DNA from: Acinetobacter sp. ANC 7912
GTDB lineage: Bacteria; Pseudomonadota; Gammaproteobacteria; Pseudomonadales; Moraxellaceae
DNA: 64,000 bases
Direction of reading: 5' to 3'
NCBI RefSeq assembly: GCF_039862785.1
Contig: NZ_CP156795.1
Location: 1,736,001 to 1,800,000 of the forward strand
Made by a program: the position numbers and the translations under genes. The notes beneath the pieces were generated by a model. It did no database searches, had not been told where the DNA came from, and was given only the letters and a program-made list of their open reading frames with translations. Shown piece after piece: positions 40,574 to 49,424 of this stretch (the first letter of the stretch is position 1; each line of letters starts with the position of its first letter).

Positions 40574-41761
40574 TTAAATTAAATCCAGACCGCGTGAAAT
40601 ATCGCGAATGATATCATCAATATCTTCTAAACCAACAGAAACGCGGATTAAACCTTCGCTAATACCTGCAGCTTCTTTGGCTTCAGCCGACATTCTGCCG
40701 TGTGAAGTAGTCGCTGGATGGGTAATGGTTGATTTCACATCACCCAGGTTACTGGTGATTGACAGGAACTTGGTATTGTCGATCACAGTCCAGGCACCTT
40801 CACGACCACCTTTGGCTACAAAGGATACAACACCGCCAAAACCGGATTGTTGTTTTTTCGCCAGTTCATGTCCAAGATGGTTTGGTAAACCAGCGTAGTA
40901 CACTTTTTCAACTTTAGGATGTGCATCCAGCCATTCTGCAAGTTTTTGTGCGCTGGCACAATGTGCTTTCATACGCAGGCTTAAGGTCTCCAGACCTTTC
41001 AGGAATACCCAGGCATTGAACGGACTCATAGAGTTACCCAGAGTACGGATAACGCCGTTGATTTCTTCAAGCAGCTTGTGATTACCAACTACCGCACCAC
41101 CGAGCGCACGGCCTTGGCCATCAATGTATTTAGTTGATGAATAAACAATTAAGTCCGCACCAAACTTGATTGGTTGCTGCAATACCGGCGTACAGAAAGT
41201 ATTGTCTACAGCAAACAGAGCACCATTTGCATGAGCAATATCCGCGATCGCCTGCATATCACCCACCTGAGCCAATGGGTTAGACGGAGTTTCGATAAAC
41301 AATAAACGGGTATTTGGACGAACGGCCTGTTTCCAGCCTTCTAGATCTTCCAAATCGACAAAAGTTACGTCTACACCGAATTTCGCCACATATTTTTCAA
41401 ACAGAGAAATAATCGAGCCAAATACCGCACGCGAACAAATCACATGATCACCCGCTTTCAGATAAGCTAATGTCACAGCATGCACAGCCGCCATACCTGA
41501 ACTGGTTGCTACCGCACGTTCAGCCCCATCCAGCACTGCCAGACGCTTTTCAAAGGTATGTACAGTCGGATTAGTATAACGTGAATAGGTATTGCCTTCG
41601 ATTTGACCAGAGAACTTCGCAGCAGCATCAGCAGCACTTTCACAGACAAAAGATGAAGTCAGGAAAATTGGTTCGCTGTGTTCACCTTCTGCAGTACGTG
41701 TATGGCCAGTACGAATGGCTAAAGTATCCAGTTGGTATTCGATCTCGTCTTGTTGGCTCAT
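40574..41761 (-). CDS. metZ: O-succinylhomoserine sulfhydrylase
   Basis: A 395-residue PLP enzyme of the Cys/Met metabolism family that makes homocysteine directly from O-succinylhomoserine and sulfide. The sequence TLAIRTGHTRTAEGEHSEPIFLTSSF at the N-terminus and YSSTKYIDGQGRALGGAVVG with the PLP lysine (near residue 205) are characteristic of MetZ rather than MetB/MetC. Acinetobacter uses this sulfhydrylation route. It appears monocistronic, with an 88-bp gap to ybaB. Confidence 0.92.
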   Translation of the reverse strand: MSQQDEIEYQLDTLAIRTGHTRTAEGEHSEPIFLTSSFVCESAADAAAKFSGQIEGNTYSRYTNPTVHTFEKRLAVLDGAERAVATSSGMAAVHAVTLAYLKAGDHVICSRAVFGSIISLFEKYVAKFGVDVTFVDLEDLEGWKQAVRPNTRLLFIETPSNPLAQVGDMQAIADIAHANGALFAVDNTFCTPVLQQPIKFGADLIVYSSTKYIDGQGRALGGAVVGNHKLLEEINGVIRTLGNSMSPFNAWVFLKGLETLSLRMKAHCASAQKLAEWLDAHPKVEKVYYAGLPNHLGHELAKKQQSGFGGVVSFVAKGGREGAWTVIDNTKFLSITSNLGDVKSTITHPATTSHGRMSAEAKEAAGISEGLIRVSVGLEDIDDIIRDISRGLDLI

Positions 41762-41904
41762 GACTCTAAATTCAGCCCGGACGGCTGCCTGTTGTAAAAA
41801 ATTGCCAACATTTTGAGCGCCTATACTATTTCAGGTCAAGGCATAATACGCAATTATTGCTTAGACTTCGATCATTCCTAACCGGACACGGACAAATTAT
41901 CTTT

Positions 41905-43008
41905 ATGATTCAGTTAAAACAAAATCTGCAACGCCAACGAAAAAAACTTAAGCATTTGGGGGCACGGTTTTTTAACAGTTCTGCCTTGGTGCTGTCGCAG
42001 AAAACCCCGTTTGTATACATCAAGGAAACTGAACTCTATAGAGTCCGGCATTATCCGGCACCAGAACGTCAGTTTAAGGAACCGCTGGTCTTTGTTGCAC
42101 CACTGGCCATCAATATGGATATCTATGACCTATATCCATACCGATCACTGGTAAAGCATTTTCAACACAGTGGCTTTGAAGTGTATCTTGTGGAATGGAA
42201 CCGTTTCAGCTTCAAGCACCGTGAACTAAATTTCCTGTCTTTTATTGATCAAGCCATTCCAGAAGCAATAGAACGCATCTGCGAACATTCTGAAAGTGAC
42301 TATATTTCTCTACATGGCTGGAGTATGGCCGGGATCTTCGTTACTTTATATACCGCACTACATTCACCAGAGCATGTCAAAAACCTGATGGTGATGGGTA
42401 GTCCAATTGACAGTTATACTTCTGGTCGTGTGGGCAAGCTGTTTGAAGCCACCAACAAGCTGATTTCACAGAATCCAGCCATTCGTGACACCGTACATAA
42501 AGGCCTAATTCCAAAACACTATATTCATACGCCAGGCATTCTGAATGCAATTGGCTTCAAACTGCTGGATCCAGTCGGCTGGTTTAAAAGCCAGAAACAG
42601 TTTTTGCTGAATCTGGAAAAACCGGAACATGTTTATGAACATGCCACCATGGGCAATTTCCTGAACAAGATGATCGATTATCCGGGTGGAATCAATCAGG
42701 ACATGGTACTCAACCTGTGGCTACAAAATCCATTAAAACATGGCTCAATTACCTTAGAGGATAAGAAGATTGAGCTAAAAAATATCAGCTGCTCATTAAT
42801 GGTCGGTGCCGGTGATCGTGACCAGATCGTAACCCGAAAAGCGGCTGAACCACTTACTAAATTGACTAGTAGCAAGGATGTTACATTTACCCTGATCCCA
42901 GGTGGACACCTTGGTCTAATGTCAAATCAAAAGACAGCCAATACATTTTGGCCTAAACTAAGCATCTGGCTTGAGCAGCGTTCTACCCGACTGGAGCAAT
43001 CCAAATAG
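41905..43008 (+). CDS. Alpha/beta hydrolase, PHA synthase (PhaC)-like
   Basis: A 367-residue alpha/beta hydrolase similar to class III PHA synthases in overall pattern: PLVFVAPLAINMDIYDLYPYRSLVKHF, then a nucleophile elbow HGWSMAG, and the C-terminal GGHLGLMSN histidine. The nucleophile is serine where true PHA synthases use cysteine, so it is more likely a lipase/esterase or depolymerase-type enzyme. The catalytic aspartate is probably in GAGDRDQIV. I set the start at ATG 41905 (MIQLKQN); the frame reaches back to a TTG at 41857. It is transcribed divergently from metZ. Confidence 0.78.
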   Translation: MIQLKQNLQRQRKKLKHLGARFFNSSALVLSQKTPFVYIKETELYRVRHYPAPERQFKEPLVFVAPLAINMDIYDLYPYRSLVKHFQHSGFEVYLVEWNRFSFKHRELNFLSFIDQAIPEAIERICEHSESDYISLHGWSMAGIFVTLYTALHSPEHVKNLMVMGSPIDSYTSGRVGKLFEATNKLISQNPAIRDTVHKGLIPKHYIHTPGILNAIGFKLLDPVGWFKSQKQFLLNLEKPEHVYEHATMGNFLNKMIDYPGGINQDMVLNLWLQNPLKHGSITLEDKKIELKNISCSLMVGAGDRDQIVTRKAAEPLTKLTSSKDVTFTLIPGGHLGLMSNQKTANTFWPKLSIWLEQRSTRLEQSK

Positions 43009-43067
43009 CAATAATGGGATAAACAACTCAAGACCATTCATTCCAAAGATAATTTTTGAGGGTTACC

Positions 43068-43940
43068 ATGATTCAATCAGTTGCATTTATCGGCTTGGGC
43101 GCGATGGGCTATCGTATGGCGGCACATTTACCGAAGCATTTCGATACGGTCTATGTATGGAACCGTACCGCAGCCAAGGCAGAGCAACATGCAGCTGAAT
43201 ATGGAAGTCAAGCGGTCAGTCTAGAACAAGCTGTACAAGCTGATGTCATTTTCTCCTGTTTACCGACCAGTGCCGATGTTGAAAATCTATTACAAGGCCT
43301 GGAATTAAAATCCGGCAGTATCTGGGTCGACTGCACCAGTGGTGTACCGGATGCCGCTCGTCGCCTAGAAGAAGCTTTGGCCGATCAGGGCGTGATTTTC
43401 CTGGATGCACCTGTCAGCGGTCAGACGATCGGTGCTGAAAATGGCACATTAACTGTTATGATTGGAGGCAGTGCAGTTGGTTTTGAACGTGCGCTTCCTG
43501 CAATCCAGGCATTCGGCAAGCTGATCAAGCATGTCGGTGAATCTGGCGCGGGATTTGCAGTAAAAGCCGTAAACAATATGTTAATGGCGGTAAACCTGTG
43601 TGCCGTGGCAGAAGGCTTTACGACACTGAAAGCGCATGGGGTTAGCCTGAATGAGGCACTGGAATGTATCAATGCTTCAAGCGGTAAAAGTAACTTAACC
43701 GAGACAGTGATGCCACAGCGTATTTTAAACCGCAGCTTCCCATTAACATTTGCTTTACCTTTACTTGCCAAGGATACCGGTATTGCTGTGGATCTGGTTC
43801 GAGATGCCAAATTAGCAGCACCGTTGCTAGCATTGACGCAGAATCTGATTCAGGCAGCCAGCCTACAGGCTGAGGAAAATAGCGACTTTTCTGCTGCAGT
43901 AAAAATGTATGAATCGTGGAGTAAAATTACCATTGAGTAA
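43068..43940 (+). CDS. NAD(P)-dependent beta-hydroxyacid dehydrogenase
   Basis: A 290-residue enzyme of the 3-hydroxyisobutyrate/tartronate-semialdehyde reductase family. Its Rossmann motif is VAFIGLGAMGYRMAAHL (residues 5-21), the substrate-binding motif is FLDAPVSGQTIGAENGTLTVMIGG (about 114-137), and the catalytic lysine lies in GAGFAVKAVNNMLMA. Candidate substrates are 3-hydroxyisobutyrate, tartronate semialdehyde or a related hydroxyacid; none can be chosen from context. ATG 43068 is preceded by GAGGG at six bases. It follows the PhaC-like hydrolase gene by 59 bp and could be co-transcribed. Confidence 0.87.
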   Translation: MIQSVAFIGLGAMGYRMAAHLPKHFDTVYVWNRTAAKAEQHAAEYGSQAVSLEQAVQADVIFSCLPTSADVENLLQGLELKSGSIWVDCTSGVPDAARRLEEALADQGVIFLDAPVSGQTIGAENGTLTVMIGGSAVGFERALPAIQAFGKLIKHVGESGAGFAVKAVNNMLMAVNLCAVAEGFTTLKAHGVSLNEALECINASSGKSNLTETVMPQRILNRSFPLTFALPLLAKDTGIAVDLVRDAKLAAPLLALTQNLIQAASLQAEENSDFSAAVKMYESWSKITIE

Positions 43941-44018
43941 TAATTCGCCATTGAACCGAGAGAAGAAAACCCAATATGGTGTCAATAGACACATGGTGAA
44001 CATCCAGAGGAAACCCTC

Positions 44019-44288
44019 ATGAAAAAATTGACTGTTGCGACAGTAATGAGTTTTGCAGCTTTGCTAGGAGCTTCAACTTCTGTTTTAGCTTCTGAACAAG
44101 AATGCAAGAAACTGAAAAATGATCATGATGTCATTTATGCATCTAAAGGCTTCTGCTTCAAAGATCCTGAAGCGAAAGCGAAGTTTGGTAATGACAATTG
44201 CTATACAACCAAGCCAAAATTTTCAGAAAAAGAGCAGCAACGTCTTGACGCGATCAAAGAACGTCAGAAAGAATTAAACTGTAAATAA
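44019..44288 (+). CDS. Small secreted YARHG-domain protein
   Basis: An 89-residue protein with a signal peptide (residues 1-24, ending VLA) and a mature YARHG domain: IYASKGFCFKDPEAKAKFGN.NCYTTKP..SEKEQQRLDAIKERQKEL follows the family pattern, with Y-A-S-K-G in place of Y-A-R-H-G. Cysteine residues in the mature part may form disulfides. YARHG domains occur in many extracellular or periplasmic bacterial proteins; their role is unknown. A purine-rich AGAGGAAA lies ahead of the start. It is followed 31 bp later by the HIT-protein gene. Confidence 0.8.
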   Translation: MKKLTVATVMSFAALLGASTSVLASEQECKKLKNDHDVIYASKGFCFKDPEAKAKFGNDNCYTTKPKFSEKEQQRLDAIKERQKELNCK

Positions 44289-44319
44289 TTTAATTCAATA
44301 ACGTTCAAGGAATGCTCTT

Positions 44320-44733
44320 ATGACTTACGATGATCAAAATATTTTTGCACGAATTCTGCGTGGTGAAATACCTGCAATCAAGGTGTATGAAGACGACCAG
44401 GTTCTTGCATTTATGGACATCATGCCTCAGGCAGACGGTCATACCTTAGTCATTCCTAAAACGCCTGCAATTACTCTGCTCGACCTTGATCCTGAAGCTG
44501 CGGCTTATACCATCAAGATCGTTCAGAAAATTGCCAAAGCGATTGAAAAAGGCCTAGGTGTTGAAGGCATCGTGCTGATGCAGCTGTCTGGTGCAGCTGC
44601 AGGTCAAACGGTTCCGCACGTGCATTTCCACCTGGTACCAACATCTCTGCACAACCTGGGCAAGCATGCTTCGCAAATGGGTGATCAGGAGAAGATCAAG
44701 CAACTGGCTGAAAAAATCAAAGCTGCGCTTTAA
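44320..44733 (+). CDS. HIT-family protein (histidine triad nucleotide hydrolase/transferase)
   Basis: A 137-residue HIT protein. The histidine triad is H100-V-H102-F-H104 in VPHVHFHLVP, the active site that gives the family its name. The opening IFARILRGEIPAIKVYEDDQVLAFMD is typical of HinT-type proteins that hydrolyse AMP-lysine or nucleoside phosphoramidates. The physiological substrate is not known. It ends at a strong terminator and lies 31 bp after the YARHG gene. Confidence 0.93.
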   Translation: MTYDDQNIFARILRGEIPAIKVYEDDQVLAFMDIMPQADGHTLVIPKTPAITLLDLDPEAAAYTIKIVQKIAKAIEKGLGVEGIVLMQLSGAAAGQTVPHVHFHLVPTSLHNLGKHASQMGDQEKIKQLAEKIKAAL

Positions 44734-44749
44734 GGTTCAGACCAGTTAT

Positions 44750-44777
44750 CAAAATGGAGCTTCGGCTCCATTTTTTT
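44750..44777 (+). terminator. Terminator after HIT gene
   Basis: AAAATGGAGC, loop TTCG, GCTCCATTTTTTTG: an eight-to-nine pair stem with a U-tract. Confidence 0.92.
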
Positions 44778-45461
44778 GTTTTTTGCATTTTAGTCGATCC
44801 AATGTCTCAAGCTTTTTAGTTGCAAAGTAACGTCAAATAAAGCGACTCTCTTTTTTGAACTAAATGAAAGCAATTACGCCCCATTTTAGTGCCTATCTTT
44901 AATCTAACTTAAAGAACAGATGCAAGTATGCTCTGTTTCATTTTTGAATGATTAAACCAATCCAGCTTAAATATTAATCACACCTAACAAATAGAAAATA
45001 TTACTCTTAAGATAGATATTTATTAGACTTCTTGCGTTAGTCAAAATTTAAACAGCCTAAAGCTACATTTAATAAGGTTTTAGCCAGTTCAAAAATAAAG
45101 TAAAAGATACTTTCGCAAGAGGTCTATTAATTCCAAGTATTTTACTCAATATTTAGTTTCACTAAAAATATAATAAACCAACCAAAATAATCAGGTATTA
45201 ATTTGCCGCCATTTTATATTAATCCAAGCATTTTAATTGGGTTTTAAAAATTAAATATAAGCAAAAAAGTCGGATTTAAAAATCACTTCAGCTACACAAA
45301 ATAATCATAAAAATTTTAAATATATTTTCCAAAAATAAAATTTAAAACTATTATTTTCAATTATTTATAAATATATATTTATTTAAACTGTAAAGTCTAT
45401 TTATTTTTTGTTTTATTAAGTCAATAATAAAATCATCAAGCAATAAAACAGGCTTATATAT
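44778..45461. other. Long AT-rich region upstream of the cyd operon
   Basis: About 680 bp without a supported gene, markedly A/T-rich. It contains a MITE-like inverted-repeat element at 45024-45126 and should include the cyd promoter near its right end. I do not see an FNR-type TTGAT-N4-ATCAA site. Confidence 0.55.
45024..45126. mobile_element. MITE-like palindromic element, about 103 bp
   Basis: The ends TAGACTTCTTGCG (45024-45036) and CGCAAGAGGTCTA (45114-45126) are inverted repeats with one mismatch in 13. The weakly matching inner sequence extends further. The outermost TA on each side could be a TA target duplication as in IS630/Tc1-type elements. No coding capacity exists within it. 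Confidence 0.55.
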
Positions 45462-45653
45462 ATGAGCTTAGTTCCAGAAAATTTAAATCAAAAAGTGGTC
45501 CGTGAGATTACTCTGATTTTAATTATCAAAGTAATTTTATTACTCACCATCAAACATATCTGGTTTGATGCGCCTACGATTCCAAAAAATTTTGACTCTC
45601 AAGTTGCCGAGCATATTGCCGGCAGTCCTTCCCAAATCAAGGAGACACGTTGA
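45462..45653 (+). CDS. cydP: Cytochrome bd oxidase putative small subunit CydP
   Basis: A 63-residue protein with one membrane helix (about residues 15-32, [20 protein letters not shown]) after the charged start NQKVVREI. Its size, single span and position directly before cydA match the small CydP proteins of Pseudomonas/Acinetobacter-type cyd operons. Its stop codon overlaps the cydA start (TGATG), so the two are translationally coupled. No strong ribosome-binding site precedes it. The role in assembly or stability of the oxidase is inferred. Confidence 0.8.
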   Translation: MSLVPENLNQKVVREITLILIIKVILLLTIKHIWFDAPTIPKNFDSQVAEHIAGSPSQIKETR

Positions 45654-47269
45654 TGATTGCTGAAAGCGTGGTCGATCTTTCGCGGTTCCAGTTCGCTATG
45701 ACCGCGATGTATCATTTTATTTTTGTTCCGCTGACCTTAGGTCTGGCCTTTATCCTTGCCATTATGGAAACCACCTATGTGATTTCCGGCAAGGAAATCT
45801 ATAAAGACATGACCAAGTTCTGGGGAAAACTTTTCGGGATTAACTTTGCCCTAGGGGTTACTACAGGCTTAACCATGGAGTTCCAATTCGGGACTAACTG
45901 GGCCTACTACTCACACTATGTAGGTGACATCTTCGGTGCACCACTGGCTATTGAAGGTTTGATGGCATTCTTCCTAGAATCTACTTTCATTGGTATGTTC
46001 TTCTTTGGATGGGATCGCCTCTCTAAAGTTCAGCACCTTTGCGTAACCTGGTTAGTGGCACTTGGCTCTAACCTGTCTGCACTGTGGATTCTGGTGGCAA
46101 ATGGCTGGATGCAAAACCCGGTTGGCTCTGCTTTCAACTACGAAACCATGCGTATGGAGCTGGTAGACTTCGCTGCCCTGATCTTCAACCCGGTTGCTCA
46201 GGTAAAATTCGTTCACACTGTATCTGCGGGTTATGTCACAGGCGCAATCTTTGTCCTGGCAATCTCAAGTTTCTACCTGCTGAAAAAACGTGACCTGCCT
46301 TTTGCACGCCGTTCTTTTGCGATCGCTGCAATTTTCGGCCTGGCATCTACCCTATCTGTCATCCTGTTGGGTGATGAATCTGGTTATGAAATCGGTGACG
46401 TACAAAAAACTAAATTGGCTGCGATTGAAGCTGAATGGGAAACAGAACCTGCACCAGCGGCATTCACTTTATTTGGCTTCCCAAATCAAGAAACTATGCG
46501 TACTGACTATGCAGTGAAAATTCCTTATGTGATGGGGATCATTGCAACACGTTCTGTCGATACACCAGTGATGGGTATTAAAGACCTAATGGCTGAACAC
46601 GAAGGTCGTATCCGCAACGGTATGCTGGCGTATGAACAACTGGAAAAACTGCGTGCAGGCGATCAGTCTCCTGAACTGAAAGCAGCATTTGAACAAACTC
46701 AAAAAGACTTGGGTTATGGTTTGCTGCTGAAAAAATACACTCCAAATGTAGTCGATGCTTCTGACGAACAAATCAAAGCTGCTGCAAAAGACACTATTCC
46801 ACACGTACCAAGTCTGTTCTGGGCATTCCGTGCCATGGTGGCTTCTGGATTCCTGATGCTGTTGCTGTTCGTGCTGGCTGCCTTTGCTGTTGCGAAACGT
46901 AACGCAGAAAACAAACCTTGGTTACTGAAATTTGCATTGTTTGCTCTGCCACTACCTTGGATCGCAGCACAAACTGGTTGGTATGTCGCTGAAGTAGGCC
47001 GTCAACCATGGACTATTGGTGAAGTACTGCCTACACACCTGTCTGCATCTAGTTTAAGCACTGGTGATGTGATGGGTTCAATCCTTGCACTGGCTGCGTT
47101 CTACACCATCCTGTTGATCATTGAAATGTACCTGATGATTAAGTTTGCCCGCCTTGGCCCAAGCTCACTGCATACAGGTAAGTACCATTTCGAAAAACCA
47201 AATTCTCAAGCAACTGCCGATGAAGACGCAGCTCTTCCAGAAGGCGCAACTGGCGAGGTTCAATCATGA
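45653..47269 (+). CDS. cydA: Cytochrome bd ubiquinol oxidase subunit I
   Basis: A 538-residue inner-membrane subunit that carries hemes b558, b595 and d and oxidises ubiquinol. Conserved blocks include [22 protein letters not shown] at the N-terminus (axial His21), [43 protein letters not shown], the quinol-binding loop GLLLKKYTP and [19 protein letters not shown] moved the start from the TTG at 45650 to ATG 45653, which has AAGGAGACACGTTG upstream and overlaps the cydP stop. It is the first large gene of a cydP-A-B-X-ybgE operon. Confidence 0.97.
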   Translation: MIAESVVDLSRFQFAMTAMYHFIFVPLTLGLAFILAIMETTYVISGKEIYKDMTKFWGKLFGINFALGVTTGLTMEFQFGTNWAYYSHYVGDIFGAPLAIEGLMAFFLESTFIGMFFFGWDRLSKVQHLCVTWLVALGSNLSALWILVANGWMQNPVGSAFNYETMRMELVDFAALIFNPVAQVKFVHTVSAGYVTGAIFVLAISSFYLLKKRDLPFARRSFAIAAIFGLASTLSVILLGDESGYEIGDVQKTKLAAIEAEWETEPAPAAFTLFGFPNQETMRTDYAVKIPYVMGIIATRSVDTPVMGIKDLMAEHEGRIRNGMLAYEQLEKLRAGDQSPELKAAFEQTQKDLGYGLLLKKYTPNVVDASDEQIKAAAKDTIPHVPSLFWAFRAMVASGFLMLLLFVLAAFAVAKRNAENKPWLLKFALFALPLPWIAAQTGWYVAEVGRQPWTIGEVLPTHLSASSLSTGDVMGSILALAAFYTILLIIEMYLMIKFARLGPSSLHTGKYHFEKPNSQATADEDAALPEGATGEVQS

Positions 47270-48411
47270 TTGAATATGAACTGCTCAAAATTATCTGGTG
47301 GGTATTGGTTGGCGTCCTGCTGATTGGCTTTGCCCTGACCGATGGCTTCGATATGGGTGCAATGGCAATCATGCCATTTGTAGGTAAAAAAGATGAAGAA
47401 CGTCGTGCGGCAATCAATACGGTTGCCCCACACTGGGATGGGAACCAAGTCTGGTTTATCACTGCAGGTGGTGCAATGTTCGCGGCATGGCCAATGGTTT
47501 ATGCAACTGCCTTTTCTGGCATGTACTGGGCACTATTACTGGTACTGTTTGCCCTGTTCCTGCGTCCTGTTGGCTTTGACTACCGCTCTAAACTGGAAAA
47601 TACCAAATGGCGTAATGCCTGGGACTGGGGTCTGGCTGTAGGTGGTGCAGTGCCTGCACTGGTGTTTGGTGTAGCATTCGGCAACATGTTCCTGGGTGTA
47701 CCATTCACCCTAGATGAAACTGTACGTTCAACTTACACTGGCAGCTTCTTTGCCCTGCTCAATCCATTTGCGGTTGTGTGTGGCCTGGTGAGCGTGTCAA
47801 TGCTATGTGCACACGGCGGTGCATGGTTGATGTTACGTACTGATGGTGCTTTACGTGAACGTTCTGCGAAAACTGCCAAGATCATGGGTATTGTTTACCT
47901 AGTGACTTTCATTCTGATCGGTGCATGGCTGTACTTCGGTGGTATCCAAGGTTATACCCTAGTTACTCCATACGATACGAATGGTGTAGCAAACCCATTG
48001 GCGAAAGAAGTTCTGACCAATGCTAACCCTGGCTGGATGAACAACTATAGCAATTACCCAATTACTATGATTGCACCAATCGCAGGTATTCTAGGTGGTT
48101 TGATTATCGTGGCAGCAGCATCTAAAGCAAAAGCAGGTCTGACTTTCTTAGGAACTTCTCTAGCAATCGTAGGTACCATTTTGACTGCTGGTTTTGCCCT
48201 GTTCCCATTCCTGATGCCATCAAGCATTAACCCTACAGCTAGCTTGACTATGTGGGATGCGGTATCGAGTAAAAATACCTTAACGGTAATGACTGTGGTT
48301 GCTTGTATCTTTGTTCCGATCATCTTAGCTTACACCACTTGGTGTTATTACAAGATGTGGGGCGTCATCACCAACAAACACATTCAAGAGAATTCACACA
48401 GCCTGTACTAA
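47266..48411 (+). CDS. cydB: Cytochrome bd ubiquinol oxidase subunit II
   Basis: A 381-residue polytopic partner of CydA. The opening [30 protein letters not shown] contains the family's conserved glycine/aspartate region, and [22 protein letters not shown] follows. Its ATG overlaps the cydA stop by four bases (ATGA), so the subunits are translationally coupled for stoichiometric assembly. Length agrees with typical CydB (about 380). Confidence 0.97.
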   Translation: MIEYELLKIIWWVLVGVLLIGFALTDGFDMGAMAIMPFVGKKDEERRAAINTVAPHWDGNQVWFITAGGAMFAAWPMVYATAFSGMYWALLLVLFALFLRPVGFDYRSKLENTKWRNAWDWGLAVGGAVPALVFGVAFGNMFLGVPFTLDETVRSTYTGSFFALLNPFAVVCGLVSVSMLCAHGGAWLMLRTDGALRERSAKTAKIMGIVYLVTFILIGAWLYFGGIQGYTLVTPYDTNGVANPLAKEVLTNANPGWMNNYSNYPITMIAPIAGILGGLIIVAAASKAKAGLTFLGTSLAIVGTILTAGFALFPFLMPSSINPTASLTMWDAVSSKNTLTVMTVVACIFVPIILAYTTWCYYKMWGVITNKHIQENSHSLY

Positions 48412-48436
48412 GGCTGTGTCCTAAGGAGACGAAATT

Positions 48437-48538
48437 ATGTGGTATTTTGCATGGATTCTCGGCATATTAATGGCATGTTTTGCCGGTGTACTGAGTGCAC
48501 TGTATATTGAAAATCATCAAGATCTGGATGAGAACTAA
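48437..48538 (+). CDS. cydX: Cytochrome bd oxidase accessory subunit CydX
   Basis: A 33-residue membrane peptide that begins MWYFAWILG and ends ENHQDLDEN. MWYFxW at the start, one membrane helix and an acidic tail are the classic CydX signature. It stabilises heme d in the oxidase and is needed for full activity. AAGGAGACGAAATT precedes the start, and the gene lies 25 bp after cydB and 3 bp before ybgE. It is easily missed because of its length. Confidence 0.95.
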   Translation: MWYFAWILGILMACFAGVLSALYIENHQDLDEN

Positions 48539-48541
48539 GTT

Positions 48542-48844
48542 ATGAGCAATGACGTGATGGAAAATACAGTTCCCGAGTCTAAACCCAACAAGTTTGCGAT
48601 GCTGATCTCCTGCTTGCTGGCATTTCCACTTGCTGCTGTACTGTTAGTGCATCCTGCAGCGATGCTGGATGATTCAGGTACCTACAGCCATCGCGCATTA
48701 ATGTTTATTATGATCGGGATTTCAGGAGGCTTTATTCATGGTGTTGGCTTTGTGCCACGCCATAAAGTCTGGAAATGGCTATTTAGCCCGATCCTGTCCT
48801 GGCCCTTGATGCTCTGGGGCTATTACACCTGGTTCCTGACCTAA
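48542..48844 (+). CDS. ybgE: cyd operon protein YbgE
   Basis: A 100-residue inner-membrane protein with three hydrophobic helices (about residues 18-40, 50-66 and 78-98). The FIHGVGFVPRHKVWKWLFSPILSWPLM segment and its position after cydX match the YbgE family found in cyd operons. Its role is not firmly established. It begins three bases after the cydX stop and is the last gene before a strong terminator. Confidence 0.88.
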   Translation: MSNDVMENTVPESKPNKFAMLISCLLAFPLAAVLLVHPAAMLDDSGTYSHRALMFIMIGISGGFIHGVGFVPRHKVWKWLFSPILSWPLMLWGYYTWFLT

Positions 48845-48854
48845 TCATTCAGAT

Positions 48855-48890
48855 AAAAATAAGCTCTCAATTTGAGAGCTTATTTTTTAT
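48855..48890 (+). terminator. Terminator of the cyd operon
   Basis: AAATAAGCTCTCAA, loop TT region, TTGAGAGCTTATTTTTT: a perfect twelve-pair stem with a U-tract. Confidence 0.92.
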
Positions 48891-48944
48891 AAGGACTGAA
48901 TTTTTAACGGTCTTATGCGGTCACAATAAAAACTTTCCTGCTGT

Positions 48945-49298
48945 TTATTTCTTTAGGCAACCGGTTTCATAGGTTGTACCCAGGTCTAGCAAAGACTGAT
49001 TGAAATTTGTATCCAGTGAGCTCACAAATTTCAGTTCATCTCTAGCCTCAGCCAGATGCAGATTCTGTTCAGAGAACTGTTTTAACTGTTTTAAACCTTT
49101 TGAATAATCACACGCCTTGGCGATCATGATTGATGGATGATCACGACGATCGACTGAAACATTCAGTGCTGTCTGTTTTAACTCCAAAGCATCGTAATGT
49201 TGTTTCACCTGTGCCTTAAACTCAGCTTGCGTCAGTGGTTTTGCCCAACTAGCAACTGAAATCCCCATTATTCCTACTGCTAAAAATAAATTTTTCAT
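48945..49298 (-). CDS. Small secreted hypothetical protein
   Basis: A 117-residue predicted periplasmic protein. The signal peptide is MKNLFLAVGIMGISVASWA (cleavage after residue 19). The mature part is helical and contains only two cysteines, CDYSKGLKQLKQF and GCLKK at the C-terminus, which could form one disulfide. I do not recognise a family. ATG 49298 is preceded by AAGGGGAAATGG at a good distance; the frame extending to 49328 is unlikely. It stands alone next to rodA. Confidence 0.6.
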   Translation of the reverse strand: MKNLFLAVGIMGISVASWAKPLTQAEFKAQVKQHYDALELKQTALNVSVDRRDHPSIMIAKACDYSKGLKQLKQFSEQNLHLAEARDELKFVSSLDTNFNQSLLDLGTTYETGCLKK

Positions 49299-49374
49299 CC
49301 ATTTCCCCTTGAGATGCAAATACAACAATTCATTTCTTAATTTTTGATTATTTATAACACAAATAGTTCAGCAA

Positions 49375-49403
49375 TAAAAAAGCCGGAGCTCGTCCGACTT
49401 TTT
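49375..49403 (-). terminator. Terminator after rodA
   Basis: On the minus strand AGTCGGA, loop CGAGC, TCCGGCT followed by TTTTTTA; about 20 bp past the stop codon. Confidence 0.85.
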
Positions 49404-49424
49404 CTAAACTTACTCTGTTTTAAA

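Noticed and set aside
43979..43994. Short hairpin GTGTC-AATA-GACAC ahead of the YARHG gene
   Set aside because: Only five pairs, no conserved neighbourhood; too small to claim a regulatory role.
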